From Streptomyces sp. Je 1-369 (GTDB lineage Bacteria; Actinomycetota; Actinomycetes; Streptomycetales; Streptomycetaceae), in assembly GCF_026810505.1 (NCBI RefSeq), contig NZ_CP101750.1, positions 2,509,448 to 2,573,447 on the forward strand: a stretch of 64,000 bases of DNA, written 5' to 3'. A model generated the notes under the pieces. That model was not told where the DNA came from. It worked only from the letters and a program-made list of their open reading frames with translations, and did not search any database. The stretch's first letter is position 1; each line of letters starts with the position of its first letter. Position numbers and translations under genes: made by a program. Below, piece by piece: positions 53,058-61,845 of this stretch.

Positions 53058-54130
53058 CGGCGAAGCCGTTGAAGCGGCGCACGTCGTCCGGGAAGGTCCG
53101 CGACAGCGCACCCGTCTCCACGACCGTCGTCCGGCTCGACGAACAGGGACGGCTCTGCGCACCCGGTTCCGACGCCCCCGTCCGTCCCGACCGGCTCTCC
53201 GAACACCTCGGTCGCGTGCTCCGCGTCCCCGACCGGGCGACCGACATCTACGTCTACGTGCACGGCTGGCAGACCGAGCCCGACAGCGCCGTCCGCAGCG
53301 CGGGCCGGCTGCTGCGGCAGGCCAGGGAGCTGGCCGCGGCCCGGCCCGAGGCGTACGCCGGTCTGTCCGGCGGCTACCGGCCCTGGTGCGTCGTCGTCTG
53401 CTGGCCTTCCTCCAGCCTGCCGTCCCTGGCCGGTTACCGCCGCATCCGCGACCGCGCCCACGCGATGAGCGCGCCGGGAACCGGGCACGCCGCGCACGTC
53501 ATCGGGCATCTTCTCGGCTATCTGGACAAGAAGCGGGCCGACCCCCGTGACCCCGCCGTGCTGGCCAACCGCCACGGCCAGTACCTGCATCTGGTCGGGC
53601 ACTCCTTCGGCGGGCGGTTCCTCTGCGAGGCGGTGCAGTGGGCCGCCGACCCGCCCCGCGGGCCGCGGGTGCTCAGCTGGAGCACCGCGGTGGATCCGCT
53701 GCGGCCCTTCACGGTGGACAGTGCCCTCGTCTTCCAGATGGCGGCGCCGCGCGACAGCTTCGACGAGATGTTCCCCGCGCTGTTCCCGCGCGCCGGGCGG
53801 CCCGCCGCTCCCCTGCGCGGGCCGCTCACCCTGACCCACTCCCGGTGGGACCGCGCCACCGGGTTCTGGCACCTGCGGGCGGAGGCGGCCCCCGGTATCG
53901 GTCACTCCGGTGTGGGCAGCGCGCCTGTGCCGCAGCACTCCACCCCTTTGCTGACGGTCGACGAGCCGTACGCACTGGACGTACTCGACCATCGCATCGT
54001 CAACGTCGACGCGGGGTGGCGCTACCGCGGCGGGCGGGCGCGGCGGCTCTCCCTGACCGGCGCGCACTCCGACTTCCACCATGCCGAGTCCGCGCACCTG
54101 CTGCTCAGCCTGTCCGCCCTCTCGCGGTGA
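53054..54130 (+). CDS. Alpha/beta hydrolase of the STAND/CHAT operon
   Basis: A 358-aa cytoplasmic alpha/beta-hydrolase (DUF900/lipase-like). IYVYVHGWQTEPDSAVRSAG supplies the oxyanion-hole HGW; the nucleophile elbow is VGHSFGGRFL (S184); a likely acid is in WSTAVDPLRPF and a likely base His is in LTGAHSDFHHAES. No signal peptide or TM segment, so it acts inside the cell. The GTGA overlap with the CHAT gene shows translational coupling. It could be a protease-activated esterase/lipase effector or an accessory enzyme; substrate unknown. Confidence 0.85.
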   Translation: MTAKPLKRRTSSGKVRDSAPVSTTVVRLDEQGRLCAPGSDAPVRPDRLSEHLGRVLRVPDRATDIYVYVHGWQTEPDSAVRSAGRLLRQARELAAARPEAYAGLSGGYRPWCVVVCWPSSSLPSLAGYRRIRDRAHAMSAPGTGHAAHVIGHLLGYLDKKRADPRDPAVLANRHGQYLHLVGHSFGGRFLCEAVQWAADPPRGPRVLSWSTAVDPLRPFTVDSALVFQMAAPRDSFDEMFPALFPRAGRPAAPLRGPLTLTHSRWDRATGFWHLRAEAAPGIGHSGVGSAPVPQHSTPLLTVDEPYALDVLDHRIVNVDAGWRYRGGRARRLSLTGAHSDFHHAESAHLLLSLSALSR

Positions 54131-54146
54131 CCCGGCAACCCGTCCC

Positions 54147-54914
54147 TCAGAGGATGACGGGGCGGTAGTGCGTCGTCAGGCGGCCCGTGTCGTCCAGGAC
54201 GTGGAACGCGACGGCCGGGGGCAGGTCGCTGTGGACGTGGTGGGTCGGGTGGGACTGGGGTTCCCAGGGGAGGCGGAGGGTGGAGACCACTCCGGGGGCC
54301 ACCAGGAGGGGGCGGTTCGCGAACGTTGTCGCCGCGGGAGTGTGCGCGTGGCCCGCCAGGAACGCCGTGACGTTCGGGTGGCGTGACGTCAGGTCGGCCA
54401 GGCGGTCCTCGTCGAACTGGCGGATGCCGTCCACGTAGGGCGTGTTGAGCGGGACCGGCGGGTGGTGGAAGCCGATCAGGACGGGTCGGGTGGGTGGGGT
54501 GTCGGCGAGGAGCGCGGACAGCCAGTTCAGGGTTTCGTCGTCCAGGCGTCCGTGGTCCTCGTTCGGCACCGATGTGTCGCAGAGTGCCAGGGTGAAGGTG
54601 TCCGTGGCGTGGGCCGTGTTGATCGGGGCCGTGCTCGGGGGCTCGCCCAGCAGGTGTTCGCGGTACGCCGGGCGCGCGTCGTGGTTGCCGGGGCAGGTCA
54701 GGAGCGGGTGCCGGGTGGAGAGGAGCTTGCGGGCCGCCTCGTACTCGGACGGGGTCGCGTGGTCGGCGATGTCGCCGGTGGCTATGACGGCGTCCAGTTC
54801 GTACGGGAGGCTGTTCAGGTACTCCATGACCGCCCGGGTGCGGTCGACGCTGCGTCCGCCGTCCGCCGGGCCGGTGTCGATGTGGGTGTCGCTCAGGTGC
54901 GCGATCACGATCAT
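54147..54914 (-). CDS. Class III phosphodiesterase / CpdA-like metallophosphoesterase
   Basis: A 255-aa dinuclear-metal enzyme. All calcineurin-like motifs are present: HLSDTHID (D, H), ATGDIADH (GD), CPGNHD, IGFHHPP and LAGHAHTP. Similar to Mycobacterium Rv0805 and E. coli CpdA, which hydrolyse cAMP and other phosphodiesters; the substrate is not proven. Convergent with the hydrolase gene (16-bp gap), marking the right edge of the accessory operon. Confidence 0.92.
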   Translation of the reverse strand: MIVIAHLSDTHIDTGPADGGRSVDRTRAVMEYLNSLPYELDAVIATGDIADHATPSEYEAARKLLSTRHPLLTCPGNHDARPAYREHLLGEPPSTAPINTAHATDTFTLALCDTSVPNEDHGRLDDETLNWLSALLADTPPTRPVLIGFHHPPVPLNTPYVDGIRQFDEDRLADLTSRHPNVTAFLAGHAHTPAATTFANRPLLVAPGVVSTLRLPWEPQSHPTHHVHSDLPPAVAFHVLDDTGRLTTHYRPVIL

Positions 54915-54990
54915 GGCAGGAGCCCTCTTCTGTCTGTCGGTGCCTCGTACGCGGTCAGTCTCCGTTGTCGCGCTGACTTCGCGGAACCAT

Positions 54991-55803
54991 TTACGGCCGC
55001 AGGAAGCGCACCGAGGGGCGGCCGCCCTCCGGGACGCCGCCCAGGCCCGCGTTCTCCTCCGGCGTCACCACCGCCCTCACCCCGTACACCTCCGCGATCA
55101 GCTTCTCCGTGATGACCTCCGCCGGTGTGCCCGACGCGTACGCCGTGCCCTCCTTGAGGATCAGCAGCTGGTCGCAGAACATCGACGCCAGGTTGAGGTC
55201 GTGCAGCGCGATCACGCTGGTGACGGGGAGTTCGGCGACCAGGGACAGCAGGTCCAGCTGGTGCTGGATGTCCAGGTGGTTGGTCGGCTCGTCGAGGAGG
55301 AGTTCGCGGGGCTCCTGGGCCAGGGCGCGGGCGATCTGGACGCGCTGGCGTTCGCCGCCGGAGAGCGTGTGCCAGGCCTGGGCGGCGCGTTCGGTGAGTC
55401 CGGTGCGGGCGAGGGCCTCGCGTACGGCCCGCTCGTCGTGGGGCGTGGGCGTCGACCAGGCGCGGCGGTGCGGGATGCGGCCGAGGCGTACGACGTCCCG
55501 TACGGTCAGTTCGACCTGCGTCGCCGCGTGCTGCTCCACCACGGCGATCCGCCGGGCCACCGCTCGGCGTCCCGTGTCCGACAGGGTGCGGCCGTCCAGG
55601 GTGACCACCCCGGACGCCGGGGCCAGGACGCCCGCGAGCAGGCGCAGGAGCGTGGACTTGCCCGATCCGTTGGGGCCGAGGAGCCCGACGGTGGCGCCGG
55701 TGGGTGGGGCGAGGCTGACGCCGTCGACGATGAGACGGCCGCCCGCCTCCCTGCTGACCCGGTCCGCTCGCAGGCCCGTGTCGACGGTGCTCGGAGAGGT
55801 CAC
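54991..55803 (-). CDS. btuD: Cobalamin-type ABC importer, ATP-binding protein
   Basis: A 270-aa ATPase. Walker A GLLGPNGSGKSTLLRLLAG, Q-loop VEQHAATQVELTVRDVVRLGR, ABC signature TLSGGERQRVQIARALAQ, Walker B ELLLDEPTNHLDI and switch His in ALHDLNLA: the FecE/BtuD class. The GTG start overlaps the permease stop as GTGA. Third gene of the btuF-btuC-btuD operon. The riboswitch upstream of btuF supports corrinoid uptake. Confidence 0.9.
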   Translation of the reverse strand: MTSPSTVDTGLRADRVSREAGGRLIVDGVSLAPPTGATVGLLGPNGSGKSTLLRLLAGVLAPASGVVTLDGRTLSDTGRRAVARRIAVVEQHAATQVELTVRDVVRLGRIPHRRAWSTPTPHDERAVREALARTGLTERAAQAWHTLSGGERQRVQIARALAQEPRELLLDEPTNHLDIQHQLDLLSLVAELPVTSVIALHDLNLASMFCDQLLILKEGTAYASGTPAEVITEKLIAEVYGVRAVVTPEENAGLGGVPEGGRPSVRFLRP

Positions 55804-56825
55804 GTCGTCCTCCTCGTCCTGTACAGCACCGCCACGAACGCCGGTACGCCGATGAGTGACGTCACCACGCCGACCGGGACCTCCTGCGGGTCGAGCGCCG
55901 TGCGGGCCAGCGTGTCCACCCAGACCAGGAAGACCGCTCCCGCGAGCGCCGTGACCGGGAGGAGCCTGGCGTGCCCGGAGCCGACGACCGCGCGGGCCGC
56001 GTGCGGCAGGACAAGGCCGACGAAGCCGATGGCGCCCGCCGAGCTGACCAGGGCCGCCGTGAGCAGCGCCGTCGTGCAGAGCAGGACGAGCCGGGTGCGG
56101 GCCACCCGGACGCCGAGCGCCGCCGCGGCCTCCGGGCCGAACGCGAAGGCGTCGAGCGTACGGGCGTGGCCGAGGCAGACGACCAGCGCGGCCACGAGCA
56201 CCGCGCCGCACAGCCACACGTCGGTCCAGCCGACTCCGCTGAGCGAGCCGAGGAGCCAGAACAGCACGCCGCGTGTCGTCTCCGCGTCGCCCGCCGTGAG
56301 GACGACGAACGACGTGAGCGCGGAGAAGAGCTGCATGGCCGCGACGCCCGACAGCACGACACGGTCCGTGGTGTCGCCGAGGGTGTGGCTGAGGAGCAGG
56401 ACGAGTGCGAAGGAGCAGAGCGCGCCCGCGAAGGCGCCCGCGGAGACGGACACCACTCCCCCGCCGACGCCGAGGACGACGACCGCGACCGCTCCCGTGG
56501 ACGCCCCGGACGACACCCCGAGCACGAAGGGGTCGGCGAGCGGGTTGCGGAGCAGGGACTGCATGACCGCCCCGCAGACCGCGAGGCCCGCGCCGCAGAC
56601 GGCGGCGAGCACGGTGCGCGGCATCCGCAGGTTCCAGACGATGCCGTCCCTGATCGGGGTGAGCGGGCTGTCGCCCCAGCCGAGGTGGGCCGCGACGGTC
56701 GACCACACGTCGGGCACGGAGATGTCCGCGGGGCCGATGGTGACGGCCACGGAGACGGAGAGGACGAGCGCGGCGACCCCGGCGAGCCACAGCAGCGCCT
56801 GCCGCACGCGGGCGACCTCCGTCAC
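55800..56825 (-). CDS. btuC: FecCD-family permease of the cobalamin-type importer
   Basis: A 341-aa permease with about ten TM helices. RMPRTVLAAVCGAGLAVCGAVMQSLLRNPLADPFVLGVSSGAS is the BtuC/FecCD signature; the EAAAALGVRVARTR loop contacts the ATPase; GAIGFVGLVLPHAAR lies near the C-terminal end. GTG start and stop overlap the neighbouring genes by 4 bp each (GTGA). Confidence 0.93.
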   Translation of the reverse strand: MTEVARVRQALLWLAGVAALVLSVSVAVTIGPADISVPDVWSTVAAHLGWGDSPLTPIRDGIVWNLRMPRTVLAAVCGAGLAVCGAVMQSLLRNPLADPFVLGVSSGASTGAVAVVVLGVGGGVVSVSAGAFAGALCSFALVLLLSHTLGDTTDRVVLSGVAAMQLFSALTSFVVLTAGDAETTRGVLFWLLGSLSGVGWTDVWLCGAVLVAALVVCLGHARTLDAFAFGPEAAAALGVRVARTRLVLLCTTALLTAALVSSAGAIGFVGLVLPHAARAVVGSGHARLLPVTALAGAVFLVWVDTLARTALDPQEVPVGVVTSLIGVPAFVAVLYRTRRTT

Positions 56826-57883
56826 TTGACCAGCCCGAACTTCCGCAGACCCGCCGCTACTTGCTCGATGCCGTCGACCGTGCGGATCGTGGGGTTCATG
56901 GCCTGGCCGCTGAGCAGGACGTACCGCTTCTTCTTCACGGCCGTCAGGTTCTTGGTCGCCGGGTTGGTCTCCAGGAACTTGATCTTCGCCGCGGCGCTCT
57001 CCGCGGACTGCGACTTGCGGGTGAGGTCACCGATGACGAGGACGTCGGGGTCGCGGTCGGCGACGGTCTCCCAGTTGATCTGGGGCCATTCCTCGTGGGT
57101 GTCGTCGAAGACGTTCTTCGCGCCGAGTTCGCGGGTGATGATGCCGGGGGCGCCGCAGCAGCCCGCCAGGTACGGGGCGTCGGAGTTGGCGAACCAGTAC
57201 AGGAGCGTGGCGTCGGAGGCGTCGATGTCCTCGGTCGCCTTCGTGACGCGGCTCTTGAGGTCGGCGACCAGCCGTTCGCCGCGCTTCTCGACGTGGAAGA
57301 CCTTCGCCAGGTCGCGCACCTCGCCGTAGACGGTGTCCATGGTGAGGGTCTTGACGCGCTTGCCGTCGCCGCCGCCGTCGTTGTCCTTGCCCGCGCAGTC
57401 GCTGGGCGAGACATAGACCGGGACGTTGAGCTCGTCGAACTTCGCGCGGTCGGCGACGCCTCCCTTGCCGACCGTGTAGAGGAAGGACGCGCTGACGAAG
57501 TCCGGCTCCTTGGAGAGGACCTTCTCCAGCGACGGGTAGCGGTCGGCGAGCCGCTCGACCTTCGCGTTCTCCTTCTCCAGGTTCTTCGGTACCGGGTCGG
57601 TCCAGGTACCGGTGCCCACCATGCGGTCGGCGAGGCCGAGGGAGAGGAGGATCTCCGTGGAGCCCTGGTCGAGGGAGACGGCGCGCTGCGGCGGTGCCGG
57701 GACCTTCGCGTCCTTGCCGCAGGAGGTGACCGTGACCGGGAAGCCTTCGGCGCTCTTGTCCGCCTTGTCCGCCTTGTCAGCCTTGTCGGTGGACTCCCCG
57801 GTCTTCTCCGTGGAGCCGCCGCACGCGGTGAGCGCGAACAGGCAGGCGCAGAGGAGGGCGGATATACGGGCTGTCGAGGACAC
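56822..57883 (-). CDS. btuF: Corrinoid-binding lipoprotein of the ABC importer
   Basis: A 353-aa solute-binding lipoprotein: lipobox LTACGG after a short signal peptide, then an acidic/lysine-rich linker with four repeats of (K/A)DKAD, and a two-lobed TroA/BtuF fold (PQRAVSLDQGSTEILLSLGLADRMVG; DPDVLVIGDL; TVDGIEQVAAGLRKFG). The lobes also contain CCGAPGI. GTG start 57883. The 5' leader contains a cobalamin riboswitch, so the ligand is very probably cobalamin or cobinamide rather than an iron-siderophore. Confidence 0.9.
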   Translation of the reverse strand: MSSTARISALLCACLFALTACGGSTEKTGESTDKADKADKADKSAEGFPVTVTSCGKDAKVPAPPQRAVSLDQGSTEILLSLGLADRMVGTGTWTDPVPKNLEKENAKVERLADRYPSLEKVLSKEPDFVSASFLYTVGKGGVADRAKFDELNVPVYVSPSDCAGKDNDGGGDGKRVKTLTMDTVYGEVRDLAKVFHVEKRGERLVADLKSRVTKATEDIDASDATLLYWFANSDAPYLAGCCGAPGIITRELGAKNVFDDTHEEWPQINWETVADRDPDVLVIGDLTRKSQSAESAAAKIKFLETNPATKNLTAVKKKRYVLLSGQAMNPTIRTVDGIEQVAAGLRKFGLVK

Positions 57884-57961
57884 GTGATCCCTTGAGTGTC
57901 ACGGCTCATACGCGGAGCCTGGCCTGCGTCGGACCCCCGCCGCCGGGTGGGCGGCCGGAGG

Positions 57962-58125
57962 GCGCCAGCAGGTCTTCGGACTCGGGGATCGGCCGGGCGG
58001 GGCGCCTTCCCGGGCGTCTCGCGACACCCAGTGGCCGTGGCCCCGCCCGTCCCCCTCACCGCTGCGCGTCAGTTCCGGATTCGCACCGGATTCCCTGGCC
58101 CAGGTGTGGGTTTGACTGGCTTGCG
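57962..58125 (-). ncRNA. Cobalamin (B12/AdoCbl) riboswitch
   Basis: On the minus strand the elements occur in canonical order: AGGGAATCCGGTGCGAATCCG (pseudo-stem P3-P4), CGCAGCGGTGA, GCCACTGGG (B12 box core at 58026-58037), CGGGAAGGCG, and GAGTCCGAAGACCTGCTGG (57967-57990). It lies about 80 nt upstream of btuF and should shut off the importer when cobalamin is plentiful. Confidence 0.93.
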
Positions 58126-58163
58126 CAAGTTATCACGCGGCTTGATGGGCCCGGCCCGCCGCC

Positions 58164-58622
58164 TTACGGGCCGGGCGTGGACGTCGGCGCGGGCCGCGGC
58201 TCACCCCGGTACGTACCGAAGGACCAGCGGTTGCCCTCCGGGTCCTCGATGCCGAATTCGCGGCTTCCGTAGGGCTTGTCCTCGATCTCACCGGTGACCT
58301 TCACGCCGGCCTCCACGAGTCGTCGGTACAGGTCGTCCACGTGGTCGGTGACGACGTAGGCGCCCGCACCGCCGGGCCTGCCGCAGGTGGCCTCGTCGGC
58401 CGGGTCGTACGAGCCGAGCATGACGCCGCCGCCCTCGGGCCAGTCGAGCTGGGCGTGGGCGACGCGGCCCTCGTCCTCATAGACGGCGGTCCGCAGGAAG
58501 CCGACGGTGCCGACGAGGAAGTCGATCAGGGCGGGGGCGTCCTGCGCCCGGAGGCCCGGCCAGATCGCCGGGGCGGGCGTGCTGAGCTGCTGTTCTGTCG
58601 TGGTGTTCCGGTTGGTGTCCAT
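58164..58622 (-). CDS. VOC family (glyoxalase-like) protein
   Basis: A 152-aa protein with [20 protein letters not shown] in module one, [17 protein letters not shown], and [20 protein letters not shown] at the end of module two, as in glyoxalase/bleomycin-resistance folds. It starts 5 bp after the stop of an AraC-family gene transcribed in the same direction, so the two form an operon. Substrate unknown. Confidence 0.9.
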   Translation of the reverse strand: MDTNRNTTTEQQLSTPAPAIWPGLRAQDAPALIDFLVGTVGFLRTAVYEDEGRVAHAQLDWPEGGGVMLGSYDPADEATCGRPGGAGAYVVTDHVDDLYRRLVEAGVKVTGEIEDKPYGSREFGIEDPEGNRWSFGTYRGEPRPAPTSTPGP

Positions 58623-58626
58623 GCCT

Positions 58627-59487
58627 CTACTCTTCGCTCCTGGCGTGCGCCCCGGCTTGGATATTCCGGCACTCTTCGGCCAGCCAGCGGGTGGGGGTCT
58701 CGCCGGTGTACTGCCGGAAGTCGCGTACGAGGTGGGAGTGGTCGTAGTACCCGGTGTCGGCCGCGACCCCGGCCAGGTCCGGCGGGGCGCCCGCCGCGAC
58801 GGCGCGGGTCACGGTGGCCTTGGCGTGCTGGAAGCGCATCAGGCGGGCGGCCTGTTTGGGGGTGAGTCCCGTCTCGGCGCGGAACAGCGCGGTCATCCTG
58901 CGTTCGCTGAGCGCGACGTGCCGGGAGAGGCCGCCGAGGGTGCCCGCGCCCCGGTGCCTGGCCAGCCACGCCCATGCCTCCGCGACCTCGGGGCGGACGG
59001 ATCCGGCGGCGCGGTCCGTAGCCGCGCGCCGCCTCAGATAGGCCGACAGGAGGGCGAAGCGGTCCTCCCAGCGGTCCAGCTCGCACAGCCGCTCGCGGAT
59101 CTCCGCGGCCGGGTCGCCGAGCACGTCCGTGCCGCCGACGACGAGCTGCCCGGTGAGCCCGGCGGCGGGCAGGCCGAGGAGGGCGCGGGCCGCGAGGGGA
59201 TGCACGGCGAGCTGGATGCCCGCCTCGTGCTCGGGCTGGACGACGTACGCGGGGCTCTGGTGCAGGCCGCCCACGATGATGTCGGTGCGCGTCGCGTCCG
59301 GTCCCGTCGCCCGGTCCGGGGTGCTGCCGGTGGCGATGGTCCCGTCCAGGGAGAAGATCACCGTCAGATACGGCGAAGGGAGCCCCCGGTGCAGCCCTGG
59401 CCGCTGCCCCGCGGTGCGGTAGCCGACCGCGGAGACGACCATGCCGTCGAGCCGTGGAGCGGCGCGGACGAACTCACGGGAGTCCAT
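58627..59487 (-). CDS. AraC-family transcriptional regulator
   Basis: A 286-aa regulator. The N-terminal part is a cupin-like sensor ([50 protein letters not shown]). The C-terminal two-HTH DNA-binding domain carries [36 protein letters not shown] and [21 protein letters not shown]. It is cotranscribed with the VOC gene, a common arrangement for a regulator of the VOC enzyme or its inducer. Confidence 0.93.
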   Translation of the reverse strand: MDSREFVRAAPRLDGMVVSAVGYRTAGQRPGLHRGLPSPYLTVIFSLDGTIATGSTPDRATGPDATRTDIIVGGLHQSPAYVVQPEHEAGIQLAVHPLAARALLGLPAAGLTGQLVVGGTDVLGDPAAEIRERLCELDRWEDRFALLSAYLRRRAATDRAAGSVRPEVAEAWAWLARHRGAGTLGGLSRHVALSERRMTALFRAETGLTPKQAARLMRFQHAKATVTRAVAAGAPPDLAGVAADTGYYDHSHLVRDFRQYTGETPTRWLAEECRNIQAGAHARSEE

Positions 59488-59652
59488 GGGCCCAGTATGC
59501 GCGGAACCCCTCCATTACCCCTGTTCACCCGCCCCATGCCACCGCGCCACGGTGACTTCGATCATGGGAAATGTGGGTGCCGCCCCATAGCATTGCGCGC
59601 CGCTCCGGTCGGGGCGCACATCGCTCGCAGGGAACGGCAGGGACGTAGAGAC

Positions 59653-60783
59653 ATGGCAGTACGGGCAAAGAGCAAGCTGGCCGTCATCGGCACCACGGGC
59701 GCGCTGGCCGCCGCCGTCCTCGCGGGCGGCGCCCTGTGGCCGACGGAGGAGGCGAGCGCCGCCGACACCTCGGCGGCCACCGCCCGGGAGCTGTCCCACT
59801 GGCCGAAGCCCGTCGCGAAGCAGCTCGGCAAGGTCATCGCGAAGAACGACCACAAGGGCGCGTACGCCGTCTTCGACGCGGACAACACGACGTACCGCAA
59901 CGACCTGGAGGAGTCGCTGCTGCCCTTCCTCGAGATGAAGGGCGTCCTCACCCGCGAGACCATGGACCCGTCGCTGAAGGTCATCCCCTTCAAGGACAAG
60001 GCCGGGCACAAGGAGAGCCTCTACAGCTACTACAACCGGCTGTGCGAGGTCGACGACCAGGTCTGCTACCCGTGGGCCGCGCAGATCTTCTCCGGCTTCA
60101 CGCTGAAGGAGCTGAAGGGGTACGTCGACGAGCTCCTGGCGTACAAGAAGCCGATCCCCGCCGAGTACTACGAGGCCGGGAAGCTCACGAAGACCGAGGT
60201 GAAGCCGCCGGAGTTCTCGCGCGGCATGCGGCAGCTCTACAAGACGCTGCAGGCGCACGGCATCGAGGTGTACGTGGTCAGCGCGGCCAGCGAGGACCTG
60301 GTGCGCATGGTGCTCGCCGACCCGAAGTACGGCTACGGCGTGAAGCCGCAGAACGTCATCGGTGTCTCCATGCAGCTGAAGGACCGCAGGACCGGCGAGG
60401 TCACCAGCTCCCGCAAGGAGATCGCCGAGGGGCGCTTCGGCGAGAAGGACCGCGCGAAGCTCGCGAAGCGTGAGCTGACGCCGAACCTGTGGGCGCCGCT
60501 GACCTGGTACGAGGGCAAGCCCGCGGCGATCAACACGTACATCGACGAGTGGCGGAAGCCGATCCTGGCGGCCGGTGACACGCCGGTCAGCGACGGGCCG
60601 ATGCTGTTCCACTCCGCCGATGTCGCGCACGGCGGTGTGCGGGTGTGGGTCAACCGCAAGGACTCATACATGAAGCAGCTCGACGGGATGAAGAAGAAGA
60701 ACGCGGAGCGGCAGCGCGAGCTGGGCCACAAGGTGACCGCCGACAAGCGGTGGCTGACGGTCACGCCGGACCAGATCGGCTGA
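59653..60783 (+). CDS. Secreted HAD-superfamily phosphatase (phosphorylcholine-phosphatase-like)
   Basis: A 376-aa protein with a signal peptide ([24 protein letters not shown] ... EASA). HAD motif I is [16 protein letters not shown] (D75 nucleophile, D77), closely resembling Pseudomonas Pch[17 protein letters not shown] is motif II (Ser), and [13 protein letters not shown] is a motif IV-like region. Family role: extracellular dephosphorylation of phosphorylcholine or other phosphomonoesters, with choline/phosphate scavenging. Substrate inferred by similarity. Divergent from the AraC operon. Confidence 0.87.
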   Translation: MAVRAKSKLAVIGTTGALAAAVLAGGALWPTEEASAADTSAATARELSHWPKPVAKQLGKVIAKNDHKGAYAVFDADNTTYRNDLEESLLPFLEMKGVLTRETMDPSLKVIPFKDKAGHKESLYSYYNRLCEVDDQVCYPWAAQIFSGFTLKELKGYVDELLAYKKPIPAEYYEAGKLTKTEVKPPEFSRGMRQLYKTLQAHGIEVYVVSAASEDLVRMVLADPKYGYGVKPQNVIGVSMQLKDRRTGEVTSSRKEIAEGRFGEKDRAKLAKRELTPNLWAPLTWYEGKPAAINTYIDEWRKPILAAGDTPVSDGPMLFHSADVAHGGVRVWVNRKDSYMKQLDGMKKKNAERQRELGHKVTADKRWLTVTPDQIG

Positions 60784-60820
60784 CCGCTCAACACGTGCTC
60801 GGCACGTGCTCAGCATGCGT

Positions 60821-61798
60821 TCAATATGCGTTCAACGTGCGGAAGGCGTCGGCCACTTGGGTGTGGTCGGCGCCGTCCGCGAGCAGGGCGTGCAGGAGCA
60901 GTCGGGCCTTCGGCGCGTCCAGCGGCCCGGCGGAGAGCAGGCCGCGCCCGAGCATGTCGTACTCCGAGCCAGGGCCCTTGTACGTCTCGCTGAGCAGCGG
61001 GCCCGCGCCCGTGCGGGAGGCGAGGACGACCGGCATACGGGCGGCGAGGTCGGCCAGCGGGTCGACGAGCCACGTGGGGACGTGGCCCGCGCCGAACGCC
61101 GCCACGACCAGACCGCCGAACCGTTCGTCGACCGCTTCGAGGAGTTCCCCGCGGTCTCCGAGGGCGAGCGTGACCAGGGCGACCCTGGCCGTACCCCGCA
61201 GGCTCAAGGGGCGCTCGGTCACCGGCCGGGCGGGGCGGAGCAGGATGCGCGGCCTGCCTTCGACGACCCGGCCGAGCGGGCCCGCGCCGGGCGACGCGAA
61301 CGTCGCGACGGACGTGGTGTGGGTCTTCCTCACATGTCGTGCGGCGTGGATCTCGTCGGCGAGTACCGCGACGACGCCGAGTCCCGCGCAGCCGGGGTCG
61401 GCCGCGACGGCCACGGCGGCTGCGAGGTTCGCCGGGCCGTCGGCGCCCGGCAGGTCGGGCCGCCGCATCGCCCCGGTCACGACGACGGGGGCGCGGCGCG
61501 CACAGGCGAGGTCCAGCAGGAAGGCGGTCTCCTCCAGGGTGTCCGTGCCCTGCACCACGACGACACCGTGCCCCTCGGCCGTCGCCGCGTCGACCCGCCC
61601 GGCGAGGTCGGCCACGTCCTCGACGCTCAGGGAGGAGCTGGGCAGCCTGCGCACGTCGTGCGCCTCGACCTCGACGCCGGGCGGCACGGCGCCGAGGGAC
61701 GCGAGGATCCGGGCGCCGGACAGCCGGGGTGAACTGCCGCCGCCCTGCGCGGAGATGGTGCCGCCGAGGGTGAACACGGACACGGTCGTCGTCGCCAT
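60821..61798 (-). CDS. L-asparaginase (type I/II family)
   Basis: A 325-aa asparaginase. FTLGGTISA holds the first catalytic Thr; VVVVQGTDTLEETAFLL holds the second Thr-Asp pair; VVTGAMRRPD and DGPANLAAAV are conserved, and KTHTTSVATFASPG follows. No signal peptide, so cytoplasmic. ATG 61798 is preceded by GAAGATGGGGCGT and may be leaderless; MGRM at 61807 would add three residues. Divergent by 47 bp from a hydrolase gene. Confidence 0.93.
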   Translation of the reverse strand: MATTTVSVFTLGGTISAQGGGSSPRLSGARILASLGAVPPGVEVEAHDVRRLPSSSLSVEDVADLAGRVDAATAEGHGVVVVQGTDTLEETAFLLDLACARRAPVVVTGAMRRPDLPGADGPANLAAAVAVAADPGCAGLGVVAVLADEIHAARHVRKTHTTSVATFASPGAGPLGRVVEGRPRILLRPARPVTERPLSLRGTARVALVTLALGDRGELLEAVDERFGGLVVAAFGAGHVPTWLVDPLADLAARMPVVLASRTGAGPLLSETYKGPGSEYDMLGRGLLSAGPLDAPKARLLLHALLADGADHTQVADAFRTLNAY

Positions 61799-61845
61799 AC
61801 GCCCCATCTTCCACCTCGGCCCCGGCGGGACGGAGGATGGGTGGC

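Noticed and set aside
45836..54130. FxSxx-COOH/FxsT-type peptide-maturation system
   Set aside because: FxsT proteins also carry NB-ARC and TPRs, but no FxSxx-ending small peptide, radical SAM maturase or other Fxs gene is present here; a CHAT protease and a hydrolase accompany it instead.
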